Assembly: GCA_963640685.1 (NCBI GenBank) | Contig: CAVIAA010000001.1 | Location: 106,207-170,206, forward strand | DNA length: 64,000 nucleotides | Direction of reading: 5' to 3' | Origin: SFEL01 sp963640685 | GTDB lineage: Bacteria; Bacillota; Clostridia; Christensenellales; CAG-138 | Part shown: positions 17,282 to 25,891 of the stretch, one piece after another | How positions within the stretch are numbered: the first letter of the stretch is position 1 | Layout: each line of letters opens with the position of its first letter | Position numbers and translations under genes: made by a program | Notes under the pieces: generated by a model | Databases searched by the model: none | Told to the model about the DNA's origin: nothing | Seen by the model: only the letters and a program-made list of their open reading frames with translations

Positions 17282-18709
17282 ATGAATGGCAACACTAAAA
17301 AGATGTCTTTTTCTCAGCTCCTAACGAAGGAGCCGCCGCACACTTATCTGCTTATTTTTGTAATCCTCATGATATGCGCGGTGCTGACCTATATAGTTCC
17401 GGCCGGTCAGTTTGATACGGCAGTGAACGAATCGGGTCGCGCAATATTGGTGCCCGGAACATATCACAGAGTAGAGCAGAGCCCGGTGAACCTGTATCAG
17501 TTTTTCAACGCCATACCCAGCGGGCTGGTTTCGATGGCATCGCTGATATTCTTTGTAATGATAGCCGGAGGATCGTTTGCGGTCATTAATGAGACAAAAA
17601 CTATAGACATACTTACAAACAAATTGGTAATATCCTTGGCAGGCAAGGAAAAGTGGATAATCTTCGTTGTAATGCTGATGTTTTCTGTGCTGGGGGGACT
17701 GATAGGATTTGATGCGGAGTGCGTGATATTTGTTCCTATATGCATTGCCCTTGCGCGCAGAATGCACTATGACAGCATTACGGGCGTTGCAATGGTGATG
17801 TGCGGAGCATTTGTCGGCAGCTCTGTGGGCACTTTCAATCCTTATGCAACTGCTGTTGCTCAGGGAATAGTCGGCCTGCCGATATTCTCCGGTGCTTGGT
17901 ACAGAATAATCATGCACATTGTAATACTTATAGCAGTTGCACTTTACGTTATAAGGTACGCTGAAGGCGTGAAGAAGGATCCAAGCAAGAGCTGCTGCTA
18001 TTCACTTGAAAAGACACTGCCTGCACCGGAGGACGAAAGCGTACAGTCTTCAATACCATCCAAGTTCAGCGTAAGAAATATACTGGTGTTGATAGTGATG
18101 GTGGCCGGATTCGGCGTGATAATATACGGCGCGCTGAAGATGGACTGGTTTGCTAGCCAAATGGCTCCGATATTCTTGGCGATGGGCATCATAGCCGGAA
18201 TTGTTGGCGGAATAAAGGGAAACGACCTATGTAAAATATACATAAACGGCTGCAAGTCGATGATGTTTGCCTGCCTCGTGATCGGCATGGGGCGTGGTAT
18301 ACTGATAGTAATGGAACAGGGAATGATATTCCATACGATATTGAATAGTCTTGCGAGCGTGCTTTCCATGCTTCCGCCATCGCTTATAGCTGTCGGTATG
18401 TTCTTCATGAATATAATCATCAATTTGTTTGTCCCTTCGGGCAGTGGCCTTGCGGCTCTGGTAATGCCGCTCATGGGGCCTCTCGCTCAGATGACCGGCA
18501 TTACTGCCCAAACTGCGGTAGTGGCATTCCAGTGTGCAGCCGGATTTTCGGACTGTGTTATACCTACCAGCTCTACGACTAACGCTTGTATAGGTGCCGG
18601 CGGGATCAGCTTTGTTCAGTGGTTCAAGTTTGCCATAAAGCTGGCTCTTATAGAATGGGGACTAAGCATTGTGTTTATCGTAATAGCAACCTTAATACAC
18701 CTTGCATAA
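17282..18709 (+). CDS. YfcC/DcuC-type membrane carrier
   Basis: Polytopic membrane protein of 475 residues with about 12 predicted hydrophobic segments, of the YfcC family (ion transporter superfamily that includes C4-dicarboxylate and basic amino acid carriers). Family-like segments are LTYIVPAGQFD, GFDAECVIFVPICIALARRM, GTFNPYATAVAQ, FVPSGSGLAALVMPLM and DCVIPTSSTTNA. It starts after AAAAGGAGAAG, directly behind iadA, so a small peptide or amino acid substrate linked to isoaspartyl peptides is likely. The exact substrate cannot be read from sequence. Confidence 0.87.
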   Translation: MNGNTKKMSFSQLLTKEPPHTYLLIFVILMICAVLTYIVPAGQFDTAVNESGRAILVPGTYHRVEQSPVNLYQFFNAIPSGLVSMASLIFFVMIAGGSFAVINETKTIDILTNKLVISLAGKEKWIIFVVMLMFSVLGGLIGFDAECVIFVPICIALARRMHYDSITGVAMVMCGAFVGSSVGTFNPYATAVAQGIVGLPIFSGAWYRIIMHIVILIAVALYVIRYAEGVKKDPSKSCCYSLEKTLPAPEDESVQSSIPSKFSVRNILVLIVMVAGFGVIIYGALKMDWFASQMAPIFLAMGIIAGIVGGIKGNDLCKIYINGCKSMMFACLVIGMGRGILIVMEQGMIFHTILNSLASVLSMLPPSLIAVGMFFMNIIINLFVPSGSGLAALVMPLMGPLAQMTGITAQTAVVAFQCAAGFSDCVIPTSSTTNACIGAGGISFVQWFKFAIKLALIEWGLSIVFIVIATLIHLA

Positions 18710-18728
18710 GCAAACTGACAAAACGCAA

Positions 18729-18758
18729 CACGGGCGGCCTTGTGGCCGCCCGTGTTTT
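18729..18758 (+). terminator. terminator after the YfcC-like gene
   Basis: Eleven-base-pair stem CACGGGCGGCC/GGCCGCCCGTG, loop TTGT, then TTTT. It may also serve the convergent symporter gene. Confidence 0.9.
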
Positions 18759-18777
18759 ATACTGGTTATACTGGCTT

Positions 18778-20274
18778 TTATGCATTATCCTTCATGTACA
18801 GCGGGTTGCGTGAGAACCAGCTGTCGATTATGCGGTAAGGAGATTTCGGTGTTATGAGACTTACTACGATGGTGAGCACCAGCGACACAAGCACGCCTAT
18901 CACTATGGATTCCATGCCCATTCTCCAGTTTACGATGCCCATGCCGTTCAGCAGGTAGGTTACGAGGCCGCCGACCATACCGGCAAGAGCGCCCCACTCG
19001 TTTGCACGCATCCAGTAGAGGCCGAGCATCAGAGGGATGTAGAATGCGGAGACCATGCCGCCGACGGCGTAGATAACCACGTTCTGGAGGTTATCTGGAG
19101 GGGTTAGGGAGAGGACGAAGATGACCAGAGTGATCACGACAGTGGAAACTGTGGTCAGGTTCTTCATGGTCTTGGGCGTTGCGTCGGGATTAATGACGGA
19201 CTGATACAGATCCTTAACGACCGCCGCGCTCATAACTATGACCATCGTGCCAACTGTGGATTGCAGCGCACCAACGACGCCTGCGAGGGTCAATCCGGCG
19301 ACCCAGTGGGGCAGCGCGGCAACGGCCAGCGTGGGCAGCGCATAGTCAGAAACGGCGAGATCCGGGAACGCGTTGCGTATGGTACCGGCCAGCAGAGACA
19401 GGCTGAGGCTCCAGATGGCGACGAGAACAACGCCGATCTTGATCGCGGTGTTCATCTTGCGGGTGCTGTTGTAGGACATGCAGCCGATAACGGCGTGGGG
19501 ATATCCGGGGTTAAAGAAGCCGAAGGTCATGAAGTAGCTCAGAACCATTAGCGGGCTGTAGAGTGCCTTGCCGGAAACCAGATCGGGGTTCATTTCCGCA
19601 AGGTTGCGGAACGCCTGCTCGCCGCCGCAGTAGCCGAAGCCTAGGAAGAGGAGCAGGAAGCAGGCCAGCGTCATTACGCAGCCCTGAATGACCGTTGCGG
19701 CAGCAACGCCCTGCAGGCCGCTGAACGCCGCAAGAACCATAACGACTATCGTGAAGGCGACCAGACCTACCCAATAGGGAATGCCGGTCATGACCTCAAA
19801 GAGGCGACCGCCGCCGATGAACTGCGAAGCGGTGTAGTAGCCGACGAATATAAGCAGAACGACCGAGGAAATGACGGCGAGGAGCTTATTGTTGTTGTAG
19901 CGGTCAAAGAGCAGGCCGACAAAGGAAGATACCTTGGAACGGCGGGATACGATTGCGATCTTTTTGCCGACAACGCCGAGAACCATAAGGTTCATGAGCA
20001 TCTGACCGGGGACAACAGCCGCCCAGGAGAGGCCGCCGCTGTAGATCTTGCCGGGGGAACCGATGAAAGTGCCGGCGGAGCAGATTCCGGCTGCAACCAT
20101 CATGGCAACGAGGAGCGCGCCCATTGCGCGGCCGCCGGTATAGAAGTTATCGGTAAACTCGCCCTTCTGCGAGTCGAGCTTTTTCTTATAGAGCCAGCCG
20201 ACGATGAGCAGAGCCGCAGTATAGAGGACGAAGACCAGAATTATAATTAGCTTTGTAGGTGTAGAAACTACCAT
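18778..20274 (-). CDS. sodium:solute symporter, PanF-like
   Basis: Sodium-coupled uptake carrier of the SSF family (498 residues, about 13 membrane segments). Typical parts are FYTGGRAMGALLVAMMVAAGICSAGTFIGSPGKIYSGG near the N-terminus and NPGYPHAVIGCMSYNSTRKMNTA. I start at ATG 20274, 6 bases after AGGAGGAAA; an in-frame upstream start has no ribosome site. The YhdT-like gene just upstream overlaps that extra reading frame. In enterobacteria yhdT-panF is a fixed pair for pantothenate uptake, yet here the operon starts with a D-aminoacylase, so an N-acyl or D-amino acid substrate is at least as likely. Confidence 0.9.
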   Translation of the reverse strand: MVVSTPTKLIIILVFVLYTAALLIVGWLYKKKLDSQKGEFTDNFYTGGRAMGALLVAMMVAAGICSAGTFIGSPGKIYSGGLSWAAVVPGQMLMNLMVLGVVGKKIAIVSRRSKVSSFVGLLFDRYNNNKLLAVISSVVLLIFVGYYTASQFIGGGRLFEVMTGIPYWVGLVAFTIVVMVLAAFSGLQGVAAATVIQGCVMTLACFLLLFLGFGYCGGEQAFRNLAEMNPDLVSGKALYSPLMVLSYFMTFGFFNPGYPHAVIGCMSYNSTRKMNTAIKIGVVLVAIWSLSLSLLAGTIRNAFPDLAVSDYALPTLAVAALPHWVAGLTLAGVVGALQSTVGTMVIVMSAAVVKDLYQSVINPDATPKTMKNLTTVSTVVITLVIFVLSLTPPDNLQNVVIYAVGGMVSAFYIPLMLGLYWMRANEWGALAGMVGGLVTYLLNGMGIVNWRMGMESIVIGVLVSLVLTIVVSLITPKSPYRIIDSWFSRNPLYMKDNA

Positions 20275-20308
20275 ATGATTTCCTCCTATTGTGTCACCAG
20301 CGTACTGA

Positions 20309-20644
20309 TTACTGTTTCTTTTCTTCGATGTCGCCGATGGATTCAAGACTCATATGAGTGAAGAACCTGTCGAGAACAACAGCAACGACAACGGCTGTTA
20401 CGGCGCAAACCACGAATACCCAGAAGTACCAGGCGGGCATACCCATAATGTAGCTAAACTGCCTCGGGTCGCCGCCGCCCACGATAAAAATCACATACAG
20501 CATTACGGCCGCAAACACGGCGAACACGCCAAAGCTGATCCACATTTCACGAAGGCAAACCTTAAAGCGGGGGTCAACGTCGATGTCCTTTTTGAGGTCA
20601 TAGTCTCTGCTTTCAGGATCAATGCGTTTCTTTTCGACTTCCAT
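20309..20644 (-). CDS. yhdT: YhdT-family small membrane protein
   Basis: A 111-residue protein with a charged N-terminal 30 residues, two long membrane segments (about 38-56 and 70-90) and a charged tail. It matches the YhdT/DUF997 family, which is found next to PanF-type symporters and is thought to be an accessory subunit. The start follows GGAGGGATTAACTAA. It is 34 bases upstream of the symporter start, consistent with a two-component carrier. The role is inferred from pairing only. Confidence 0.8.
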   Translation of the reverse strand: MEVEKKRIDPESRDYDLKKDIDVDPRFKVCLREMWISFGVFAVFAAVMLYVIFIVGGGDPRQFSYIMGMPAWYFWVFVVCAVTAVVVAVVLDRFFTHMSLESIGDIEEKKQ

Positions 20645-20683
20645 TTAGTTAATCCCTCCATTTTTCTCATAAAATTTCCGGTT

Positions 20684-20720
20684 GCGGGTTTCCCGCCGTG
20701 TATTGCGCCGGGGGAAACCC
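20684..20720. repeat. competing hairpins between the deacylase and yhdT genes
   Basis: GGGTTTCCC (20686-20694) can pair with GGGAAACCC (20712-20720) across 17 bases. A second hairpin, GCGGG-TTT-CCCGC (20684-20696), uses one of the same arms, so only one can form. No proper U-tract follows on the minus strand. It may tune expression of the symporter relative to the deacylase or be a processing site. Confidence 0.55.
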
Positions 20721-20761
20721 TATTTCCACCTAATCAGGCATACGCCTCTTAGCAAAGGTGC

Positions 20762-22345
20762 TTAGTGCTGGTTGCGCAGCACACGGCCAACGCAGATGTT
20801 GTTGAACTTGCCGTCGTCAACGGCGATATGGCCGTTGATGAGTACGTAGTCTATGCCGTCAGCAAGGGCGTTATAGGCGACATAGTCAGCGTTGTCGTGG
20901 AGCTTTGCAAGATCCATAACGACCACGTCTGCCTTCATGTTCTCTGCGATACGGCCGCGGTCCTTGAGGCCGATCTTGTCCGCCGGCATACCGGTCATCT
21001 TGTATATGGCCTGCTGGAGCGAGAGAAGGTATTCCTGCTTTACGTATTTTTCCAGCACGCGGACAAATGCGGCGGTGTATCTGGGGTGATAAGGCCCAAG
21101 GCCGGGGAAACCGTCGGTGCAGACCATGGAGTAGGGATCCTGCAGTATGCGGGAGATATCCTCCTCGTCCATGGTGAAGACGATCATCATAACGTTGTTT
21201 TCGCTGTTCTTGATGATGTCGAGCGCCATCTCGTAAGGATCCTCGTTGTTTTCCTCGGCGATCTGCTGAACGGTCTTGCCCTCGTATGCCTTTACGCTGC
21301 ACTCGTTGATGAGCACGCGATTCCAGGAGCCGGCATACTGGAAGAAGTTTTCATAGGGCGGGTTCTCGTTCTTTACGTCTGCGATGATCTTTGCTCTGGT
21401 CTCGGGGTCGGAGCAGCGGGCAACGAGCTTGTCCACGCCGCCTTCAAGCGACCACGGCGGCAGGCATGCGCTGAACTGGGTGCTGGCGGCATTGTAGGGG
21501 TATACATCACAGGTGACATTCAGGCCGCGGGCATTTGCGTCGTGGATAAGGCGCAGAGTTTCCTTTGGCTTGCCCTTGTTCTTGATGCCCTGCGCCTTGT
21601 GGTGGGAGATTTCAACGCTGACGCCGGTCTTTTCGGCCAGATCAATGGTCTCCTGAACGGCCTCGATGAGCTCGCTGCTCTCGCTGCGCATGTGGGAGGT
21701 ATAGATACCGCCGTGCGCCTTTACCACGCGCGCAAGATGCAGCATTTCATCCTGATTTGCAAAAACTCCCGGGGGATAGATGAGGCCGGAGGAGAGGCCG
21801 AAGGCACCCTGCTCCATGCTCTCTGCCAGAAGGTTGTCCATGGTCTCCATCTCTTCATCCGTAAGCGGGCGGGCTTCAAAGCCGGAAACGGCGATGCGCA
21901 GCGAGCCGTGACCCACAAGCCCCGCGGTGTTCAGCATCGGGTGATGAGCCTCGACCTGATCGAGAAATTCACCGTAGCTGGTCCAGTTATACGGAACGGG
22001 TACGTTGGAGAAAAACGGATTGCAGTATTTGCTCAAAAGATCGAGATTCTTGGGGTTTACAGGCGCTGCGGAAATGCCGCAGTTGCCTATGAGCTCCGTA
22101 GTGAAGCCCTGCCGCAGGCGCAGAGGGTTCTTTGCCTCGTGGAAAACGATGGCGTCAGAGTGACAGTGGATGTCGATAAAGCCGGGGGTGACGATCTTCC
22201 CTGTCGCGTCGATAACGCGGGCTGCGGGCTCGTCGATGCTGCCGATTTTAACGATCTCGTCGCCTACGATAGCGACGTCCGCGCGGTAAGGGGCAGCGTT
22301 GTCGCCGTCGATTATCGTGCCGTTTCGAATCAAGATGTCGTACAT
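20762..22345 (-). CDS. N-acyl-D-amino-acid deacylase (D-aminoacylase family)
   Basis: Amidohydrolase-superfamily zinc enzyme that removes acyl groups from N-acyl-D-amino acids. The 527-residue product has IDIHCHSD with the HxH pair, GNCGIS with the Cys metal ligand typical of this family, HMRSESSELIEA, ISHHKAQG and CTDGFPGLGPYHPR with the catalytic Asp. It starts after GGAGGACAT and heads an operon with yhdT and the sodium symporter. Some relatives act on D-glutamyl or other substrates, so the acyl and side-chain specificity is open. A LysR regulator is divergent upstream. Confidence 0.9.
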   Translation of the reverse strand: MYDILIRNGTIIDGDNAAPYRADVAIVGDEIVKIGSIDEPAARVIDATGKIVTPGFIDIHCHSDAIVFHEAKNPLRLRQGFTTELIGNCGISAAPVNPKNLDLLSKYCNPFFSNVPVPYNWTSYGEFLDQVEAHHPMLNTAGLVGHGSLRIAVSGFEARPLTDEEMETMDNLLAESMEQGAFGLSSGLIYPPGVFANQDEMLHLARVVKAHGGIYTSHMRSESSELIEAVQETIDLAEKTGVSVEISHHKAQGIKNKGKPKETLRLIHDANARGLNVTCDVYPYNAASTQFSACLPPWSLEGGVDKLVARCSDPETRAKIIADVKNENPPYENFFQYAGSWNRVLINECSVKAYEGKTVQQIAEENNEDPYEMALDIIKNSENNVMMIVFTMDEEDISRILQDPYSMVCTDGFPGLGPYHPRYTAAFVRVLEKYVKQEYLLSLQQAIYKMTGMPADKIGLKDRGRIAENMKADVVVMDLAKLHDNADYVAYNALADGIDYVLINGHIAVDDGKFNNICVGRVLRNQH

Positions 22346-22729
22346 TCGATGTCCTCCAAAACTGATGTGATAGTAGTGTGTGTTCCGTTTGCCGCCCTCG
22401 AAGTGTGCTGCGAACCTGTGCGGCTGTCTTTCAAAGTCAGCCTAACAGAAAAACGACGGCAAGTGGTAATTGCAAAACCGGATATAGGTTATCTCTAAAA
22501 CGCATAACAGCGTTATTTTTATGTCTTGCACATATCAAAAGCTGTGATATACTGAATTTAAGGCATAATTTATAAAGTATGTTCTGTTTTCGCTTCATTA
22601 TATCTATAACAAACCATGAAAGAAGCACTAAATACCGCCCGGGTTATTGCCTGCTGGAATAATGGATATCCGAAATAAGCATAACGGGCAGACCAAATCA
22701 TTAACATAACAAAGGGGGACGTGAAAACC
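22346..22729. promoter_or_regulatory. divergent control region between deacylase operon and LysR gene
   Basis: This 384-base stretch holds no gene I can support. It contains a plus-strand promoter for the LysR gene, TTGCAC (22526-22531), 16 bases, TATACT (22548-22553), and an inverted repeat AACGC/GCGTT at 22499-22514 followed by ATTTTT. A minus-strand TATAAT (complement of 22597-22602) could start the deacylase operon but lacks a good -35 and would leave a long leader. No convincing LysR box was found. Confidence 0.5.
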
Positions 22730-23650
22730 ATGAATATGAACTATATTCGTCATGCACTTGAGGTCAGCCGCTGCGGATCGATCAACCGTGCGGCAAAACG
22801 GCTCTATATTTCGCAGTCCTCGTTGAGCCGCGGCATAAAGGAACTTGAGGAGGAAATCGGCATACAGATCTTTACAAGATCCAGCACCGGCATAGAAACG
22901 ACACATCAGGGTCAGGAGTTTCTTAACCATGCCGCCAAGCTGGATGTTCAATACAGGCATCTTGAAGAAACCTATTTTTCGGGCTACAAGCCGGACGTTC
23001 TGCATTTGAGCGTTGCGTCCGTCCGCTTTGCGGTGTCAAACCGCGCGATGATAAATATATATAAACGCCATGCGGACAGCGAGTTTCAGAATATCTGCTT
23101 TGCGGAGGGCTCACAGGAGGAGGTCATAGATCAGGTTTACGACGGCCTGTTCAGCCTCGGAATACTCATTTCATCCAGCGATAAGAGGGATTACTGGCAG
23201 GCTGCCGCAAAAAGCCGGGAGCTCAGCTTCACTGTTCTTGCAACAAGGCAGCCGTATATCTTCATGGGGGAACAGAACCCGATAGCTGGGGGCGAATCTG
23301 TCAGCGTTGAGCAGCTGATAAACCTGCCGCACGCAACGATGGCGCAGAGCGACATATCGCCGCTGCTGTACTGCTCCGGCGTTAACAGCTATGACTACCG
23401 CACCGTTGCAAAGCGCATACTCGTCAGCGACCGCGCCGCGCTGTACGACCTGCTACGCGCAACGAATGCTTATTATATCGGCCTCAACCTCGGGGCGAAC
23501 TCCGCCTGCATCGAGGGCATACGCTTCCTGCCGCTCCGCGATGCCGATGTAAATATGGACTGTGTGCTGATCCATATGAAGCAGCACCGGGTCACCGCCA
23601 TAGAGGAGGAGTACATTGCGGAAATCAAGCATCTGCTCGAAGAAACTTAA
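22730..23650 (+). CDS. LysR-family transcriptional regulator
   Basis: Regulator of 306 residues with the LysR helix-turn-helix at the N-terminus (RCGSINRAAKRLYISQSSLSRGIKELEEEIG) and an effector domain in the remainder. AAAGGGGG lies 11 bases upstream of ATG 22730; GTG 22721 is too close and ATG 22736 too far. It is divergent from the N-acyl-D-amino-acid deacylase operon, which is its likely target, with an acyl-amino acid or product as the possible effector. The effector domain is diverged and gives no direct hint. Confidence 0.88.
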   Translation: MNMNYIRHALEVSRCGSINRAAKRLYISQSSLSRGIKELEEEIGIQIFTRSSTGIETTHQGQEFLNHAAKLDVQYRHLEETYFSGYKPDVLHLSVASVRFAVSNRAMINIYKRHADSEFQNICFAEGSQEEVIDQVYDGLFSLGILISSSDKRDYWQAAAKSRELSFTVLATRQPYIFMGEQNPIAGGESVSVEQLINLPHATMAQSDISPLLYCSGVNSYDYRTVAKRILVSDRAALYDLLRATNAYYIGLNLGANSACIEGIRFLPLRDADVNMDCVLIHMKQHRVTAIEEEYIAEIKHLLEET

Positions 23651-23671
23651 ACAGGTGAATATTTGCACATA

Positions 23672-24445
23672 TCATACATATTTTTTCATGTGTTTCAGGG
23701 CGTTTTTTTCAAGGCGGGAGACCTGAGCCTGACTTATGCCTATTTCCTCCGCGACCTCCATTTGGGTGCGCCCCTGAAAGAAACGCAGCTTTATTATGCT
23801 CTGCTCCCGCTTGGACAGCTTATCCATGCCGCGTTCTATCGCAACGTGGGTGAGCCAGTCCTCCTCAGAGGTTTTTTCGTCCCTGAGCTGATCCATGACA
23901 TATATCGCGTCACCGTCGTCGTGGAATATCGGCTCATAGAGCGAAACGGGATCCTGTATCGCATCCAGCGCAAAGGCGATATCCTCCTCCTTTGCGCCCA
24001 TGGCCTTGGCTATGTCGCTTATGTGCGGCTCCTGCCCTGTTTGATCCAGCAGCTGCGAGCGGGCTTGAAGGGCGTGGTAGGCGGTATCCCGTATCGAGCG
24101 GCTGACGCGGAGCGGGTTGTTGTCACGAAGGTGCCGACGCACCTCGCCTATTATCATCGGTACTGCGTAGGTTGAAAACCTCACTTCATAGGCAAGGTCA
24201 AAGTTGTTTATGGCCTTTATCAGCCCGATACAGCCAACCTGAAACAGGTCGTCCATCTGTTCGCCGCGGCCGGAAAAGCGCTGGATAACGCTGAGCACCA
24301 GCCGAAGATTTTCCCTGATGAAGGTATCGCGCGCCTCCTCGTCTCCTTGGCTTATCTTCTTAAGCAGCTCGGTGCTGCGTTCGTATGTCATCATTGGCAG
24401 TTTGGATGTATCCAACCCACATATTTCAACCTTGTTCACAGCCAT
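23672..24445 (-). CDS. sigG: RNA polymerase sporulation sigma factor sigma-G
   Basis: Late forespore sigma factor. The 257-residue sequence begins NKVEICGLDTSKLP, the N-terminal signature that separates sigma-G from sigma-F, followed by region 2 (RENLRLVLSVIQRFSGRGE, VRFSTYAVPMIIGEVRRHLRDNN), region 3 and region 4 (TQMEVAEEIGISQAQVSRLEKNALKHMKKYV). It usually follows spoIIGA-sigE in other spore formers but stands alone here, end to end with the LysR gene with only 21 bases between stops. A weak forespore-type promoter (GCATT, 18 bases, AATGCTA) can be drawn about 40 bases upstream of the start. Confidence 0.96.
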   Translation of the reverse strand: MAVNKVEICGLDTSKLPMMTYERSTELLKKISQGDEEARDTFIRENLRLVLSVIQRFSGRGEQMDDLFQVGCIGLIKAINNFDLAYEVRFSTYAVPMIIGEVRRHLRDNNPLRVSRSIRDTAYHALQARSQLLDQTGQEPHISDIAKAMGAKEEDIAFALDAIQDPVSLYEPIFHDDGDAIYVMDQLRDEKTSEEDWLTHVAIERGMDKLSKREQSIIKLRFFQGRTQMEVAEEIGISQAQVSRLEKNALKHMKKYV

Positions 24446-24638
24446 AGCCTATGCCCTCCTTGTCTGCCGCTATGAGTAGCATTGCCCTGCCAAGCAAAAA
24501 CAATGCGCGACAAAAAAGCGGAATAATGCTGAAAGGCGAAGGAAGAGCAAGTTCAAATTTTGTTTAAATTTTTTCCGTTGAGAAGCGAAGAAATGAATGA
24601 TACCATAGTGGAAAACCGGTACATAAGGAGGGAAAATA

Positions 24639-25451
24639 ATGAAACGCCTGATTGCCGTTATAGCGACGCTGCTGCTTTTTTCGGGCTGCACGGGCGATGC
24701 GGGCAGCAAGGAGAGCCTTACGGTCAGGTTTTTTGACGTTGGCAAGGCGGATGCCTTTTATTTTGAATGCGGCGGTGAAAATATGCTGATGGATGCCGGC
24801 ACGGCAAAGGACGGTGCGGAGGTAGCGAGGCGGCTGAGCGAGCTCGGCGTAGACAGCATAGATTACCTCATGGTGACGCACTTTGACAGGGATCACGCGG
24901 GAGGCGTGCCGGAGATCGTTCAGCAATTCGAGGTAAAAACGTTGCTTCGGCCGGAATACTCAAAGGAGAGCGAGGAGGCCGCGGCCTGTATTGAGGCGGT
25001 AGAGAGGGCAGGGGCGGATATAGTTATGATAAATAGTTATACAGAGCTTGCACTGGGCGGCGCAACGCTTAAAATACACCCGGCGGGCAAGGAATACGAA
25101 AAGGACCCAAACAACAATTCTTCCCTTGTTACAGAGGTGTTTTACGGGGAAAACAGTCTGCTCTTTACGGGAGACATTGAGAAGGAGCGTATAGCGGACA
25201 TAATGGACAGCCTGAACAGCGAGGGTTACGATTTCCTAAAGGTACCGCACCACGGCAAATATGAAAAAATACTGCCGGAGCTTTTTGGGCGGGTCGGCGC
25301 ACAGTCAGCCCTGATAACAAGCTCCGAAAAGAATCCGGAGGAGGAAAAAACGCTGCGCGCACTTTCTGATGCGGGCACGGATATAATACTTACAAGGCAG
25401 GGCGAGGTGCTTCTTACCTGCAACGGAAGGGAAATCAGCATAACGCAATAA
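24639..25451 (+). CDS. secreted metallo-beta-lactamase-fold lipoprotein (ComEC C-terminal-like)
   Basis: A 270-residue protein with a lipoprotein signal (lipobox FSGC, Cys18) and a metallo-beta-lactamase fold: FDVGKADAFYFE, the metal motif HFDRDHAGG, LLFTGDIEKE and VPHHG. The pattern matches the hydrolase domain usually fused to the C-terminus of ComEC/Rec2 and its standalone relatives. It would act outside the cell membrane, on nucleic acid or another phosphoester. The ComEC in this window (35538-36722) lacks this domain. The start follows AAGGAGGGAAAATA. Divergent from sigG; followed by the rplU promoter. Confidence 0.87.
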   Translation: MKRLIAVIATLLLFSGCTGDAGSKESLTVRFFDVGKADAFYFECGGENMLMDAGTAKDGAEVARRLSELGVDSIDYLMVTHFDRDHAGGVPEIVQQFEVKTLLRPEYSKESEEAAACIEAVERAGADIVMINSYTELALGGATLKIHPAGKEYEKDPNNNSSLVTEVFYGENSLLFTGDIEKERIADIMDSLNSEGYDFLKVPHHGKYEKILPELFGRVGAQSALITSSEKNPEEEKTLRALSDAGTDIILTRQGEVLLTCNGREISITQ

Positions 25452-25467
25452 ATGCCGTTTTTTTGCC

Positions 25468-25496
25468 TTGACACGGGGCTTTCACCATGATATCAT
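25468..25496 (+). promoter_or_regulatory. sigma-A promoter of rplU-prp-rpmA
   Basis: TTGACA (25468-25473), 17-base spacer, TATCAT (25491-25496); exact -35 and near-exact -10. Confidence 0.85.
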
Positions 25497-25502
25497 TACT
25501 CG

Positions 25503-25585
25503 GTAAGCCGCTCCGTATCGGCTTGGTAAGTGCGGGCTTTTCCGCCGCCGAATATGGGCGAGATTTGAAGAAGGAGGTACAGGAC
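25503..25585 (+). promoter_or_regulatory. L21 leader candidate
   Basis: The 5' untranslated region of rplU holds a hairpin AAGCCG/CGGCTT (about 25506-25527) and further G/C-rich elements before the ribosome site AAGGAGG. Firmicutes rplU mRNAs often carry an L21-leader element for autogenous control; the position fits but I could not match the consensus. Confidence 0.4.
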
Positions 25586-25888
25586 GTGTACGCTATCATC
25601 CGTACCGGTGGCAAGCAGTACAAGGTAGAGGCCGGAGACGAGATCCTCGTTGAAAAGCTGGATGCCGAAGTAGGTACTGAGGTCAATTTCGAAGTATTGA
25701 TGCTTTGCGGCGATGAGGTCGTGGTCGGCAAGCCCGTAGTAGAGGGCGTTTCTGCCAAGGCTACCGTTCTCGAGCAGGTCAAGGGCAAGAAGGTTATAGT
25801 ATTCCACTACAAGCCCAAGAAGAACATCCGCAAGAAGCAGGGACATCGTCAGCCTTACACCAAGGTCAAGATCGAGTCCATCGGCTAA
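25586..25888 (+). CDS. rplU: 50S ribosomal protein L21
   Basis: Binds 23S rRNA and L20 in the large subunit. I start at GTG 25586 (MYAIIRTGGKQYKVEAGDE), 8 bases after a perfect AAGGAGG; the frame is open further upstream but the first residues of L21 are invariant in style. 100 residues, normal length, with KKNIRKKQGHRQPYTKVKIESI at the C-terminus. First gene of the rplU-prp-rpmA operon. Confidence 0.98.
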   Translation: MYAIIRTGGKQYKVEAGDEILVEKLDAEVGTEVNFEVLMLCGDEVVVGKPVVEGVSAKATVLEQVKGKKVIVFHYKPKKNIRKKQGHRQPYTKVKIESIG

Positions 25889-25891
25889 AGC

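Noticed and set aside
20765..22498. 577-codon plus-strand open frame
   Set aside because: It is antisense to the N-acyl-D-amino-acid deacylase, whose motifs and ribosome site are clear. The frame has no start signal and no recognisable domain.
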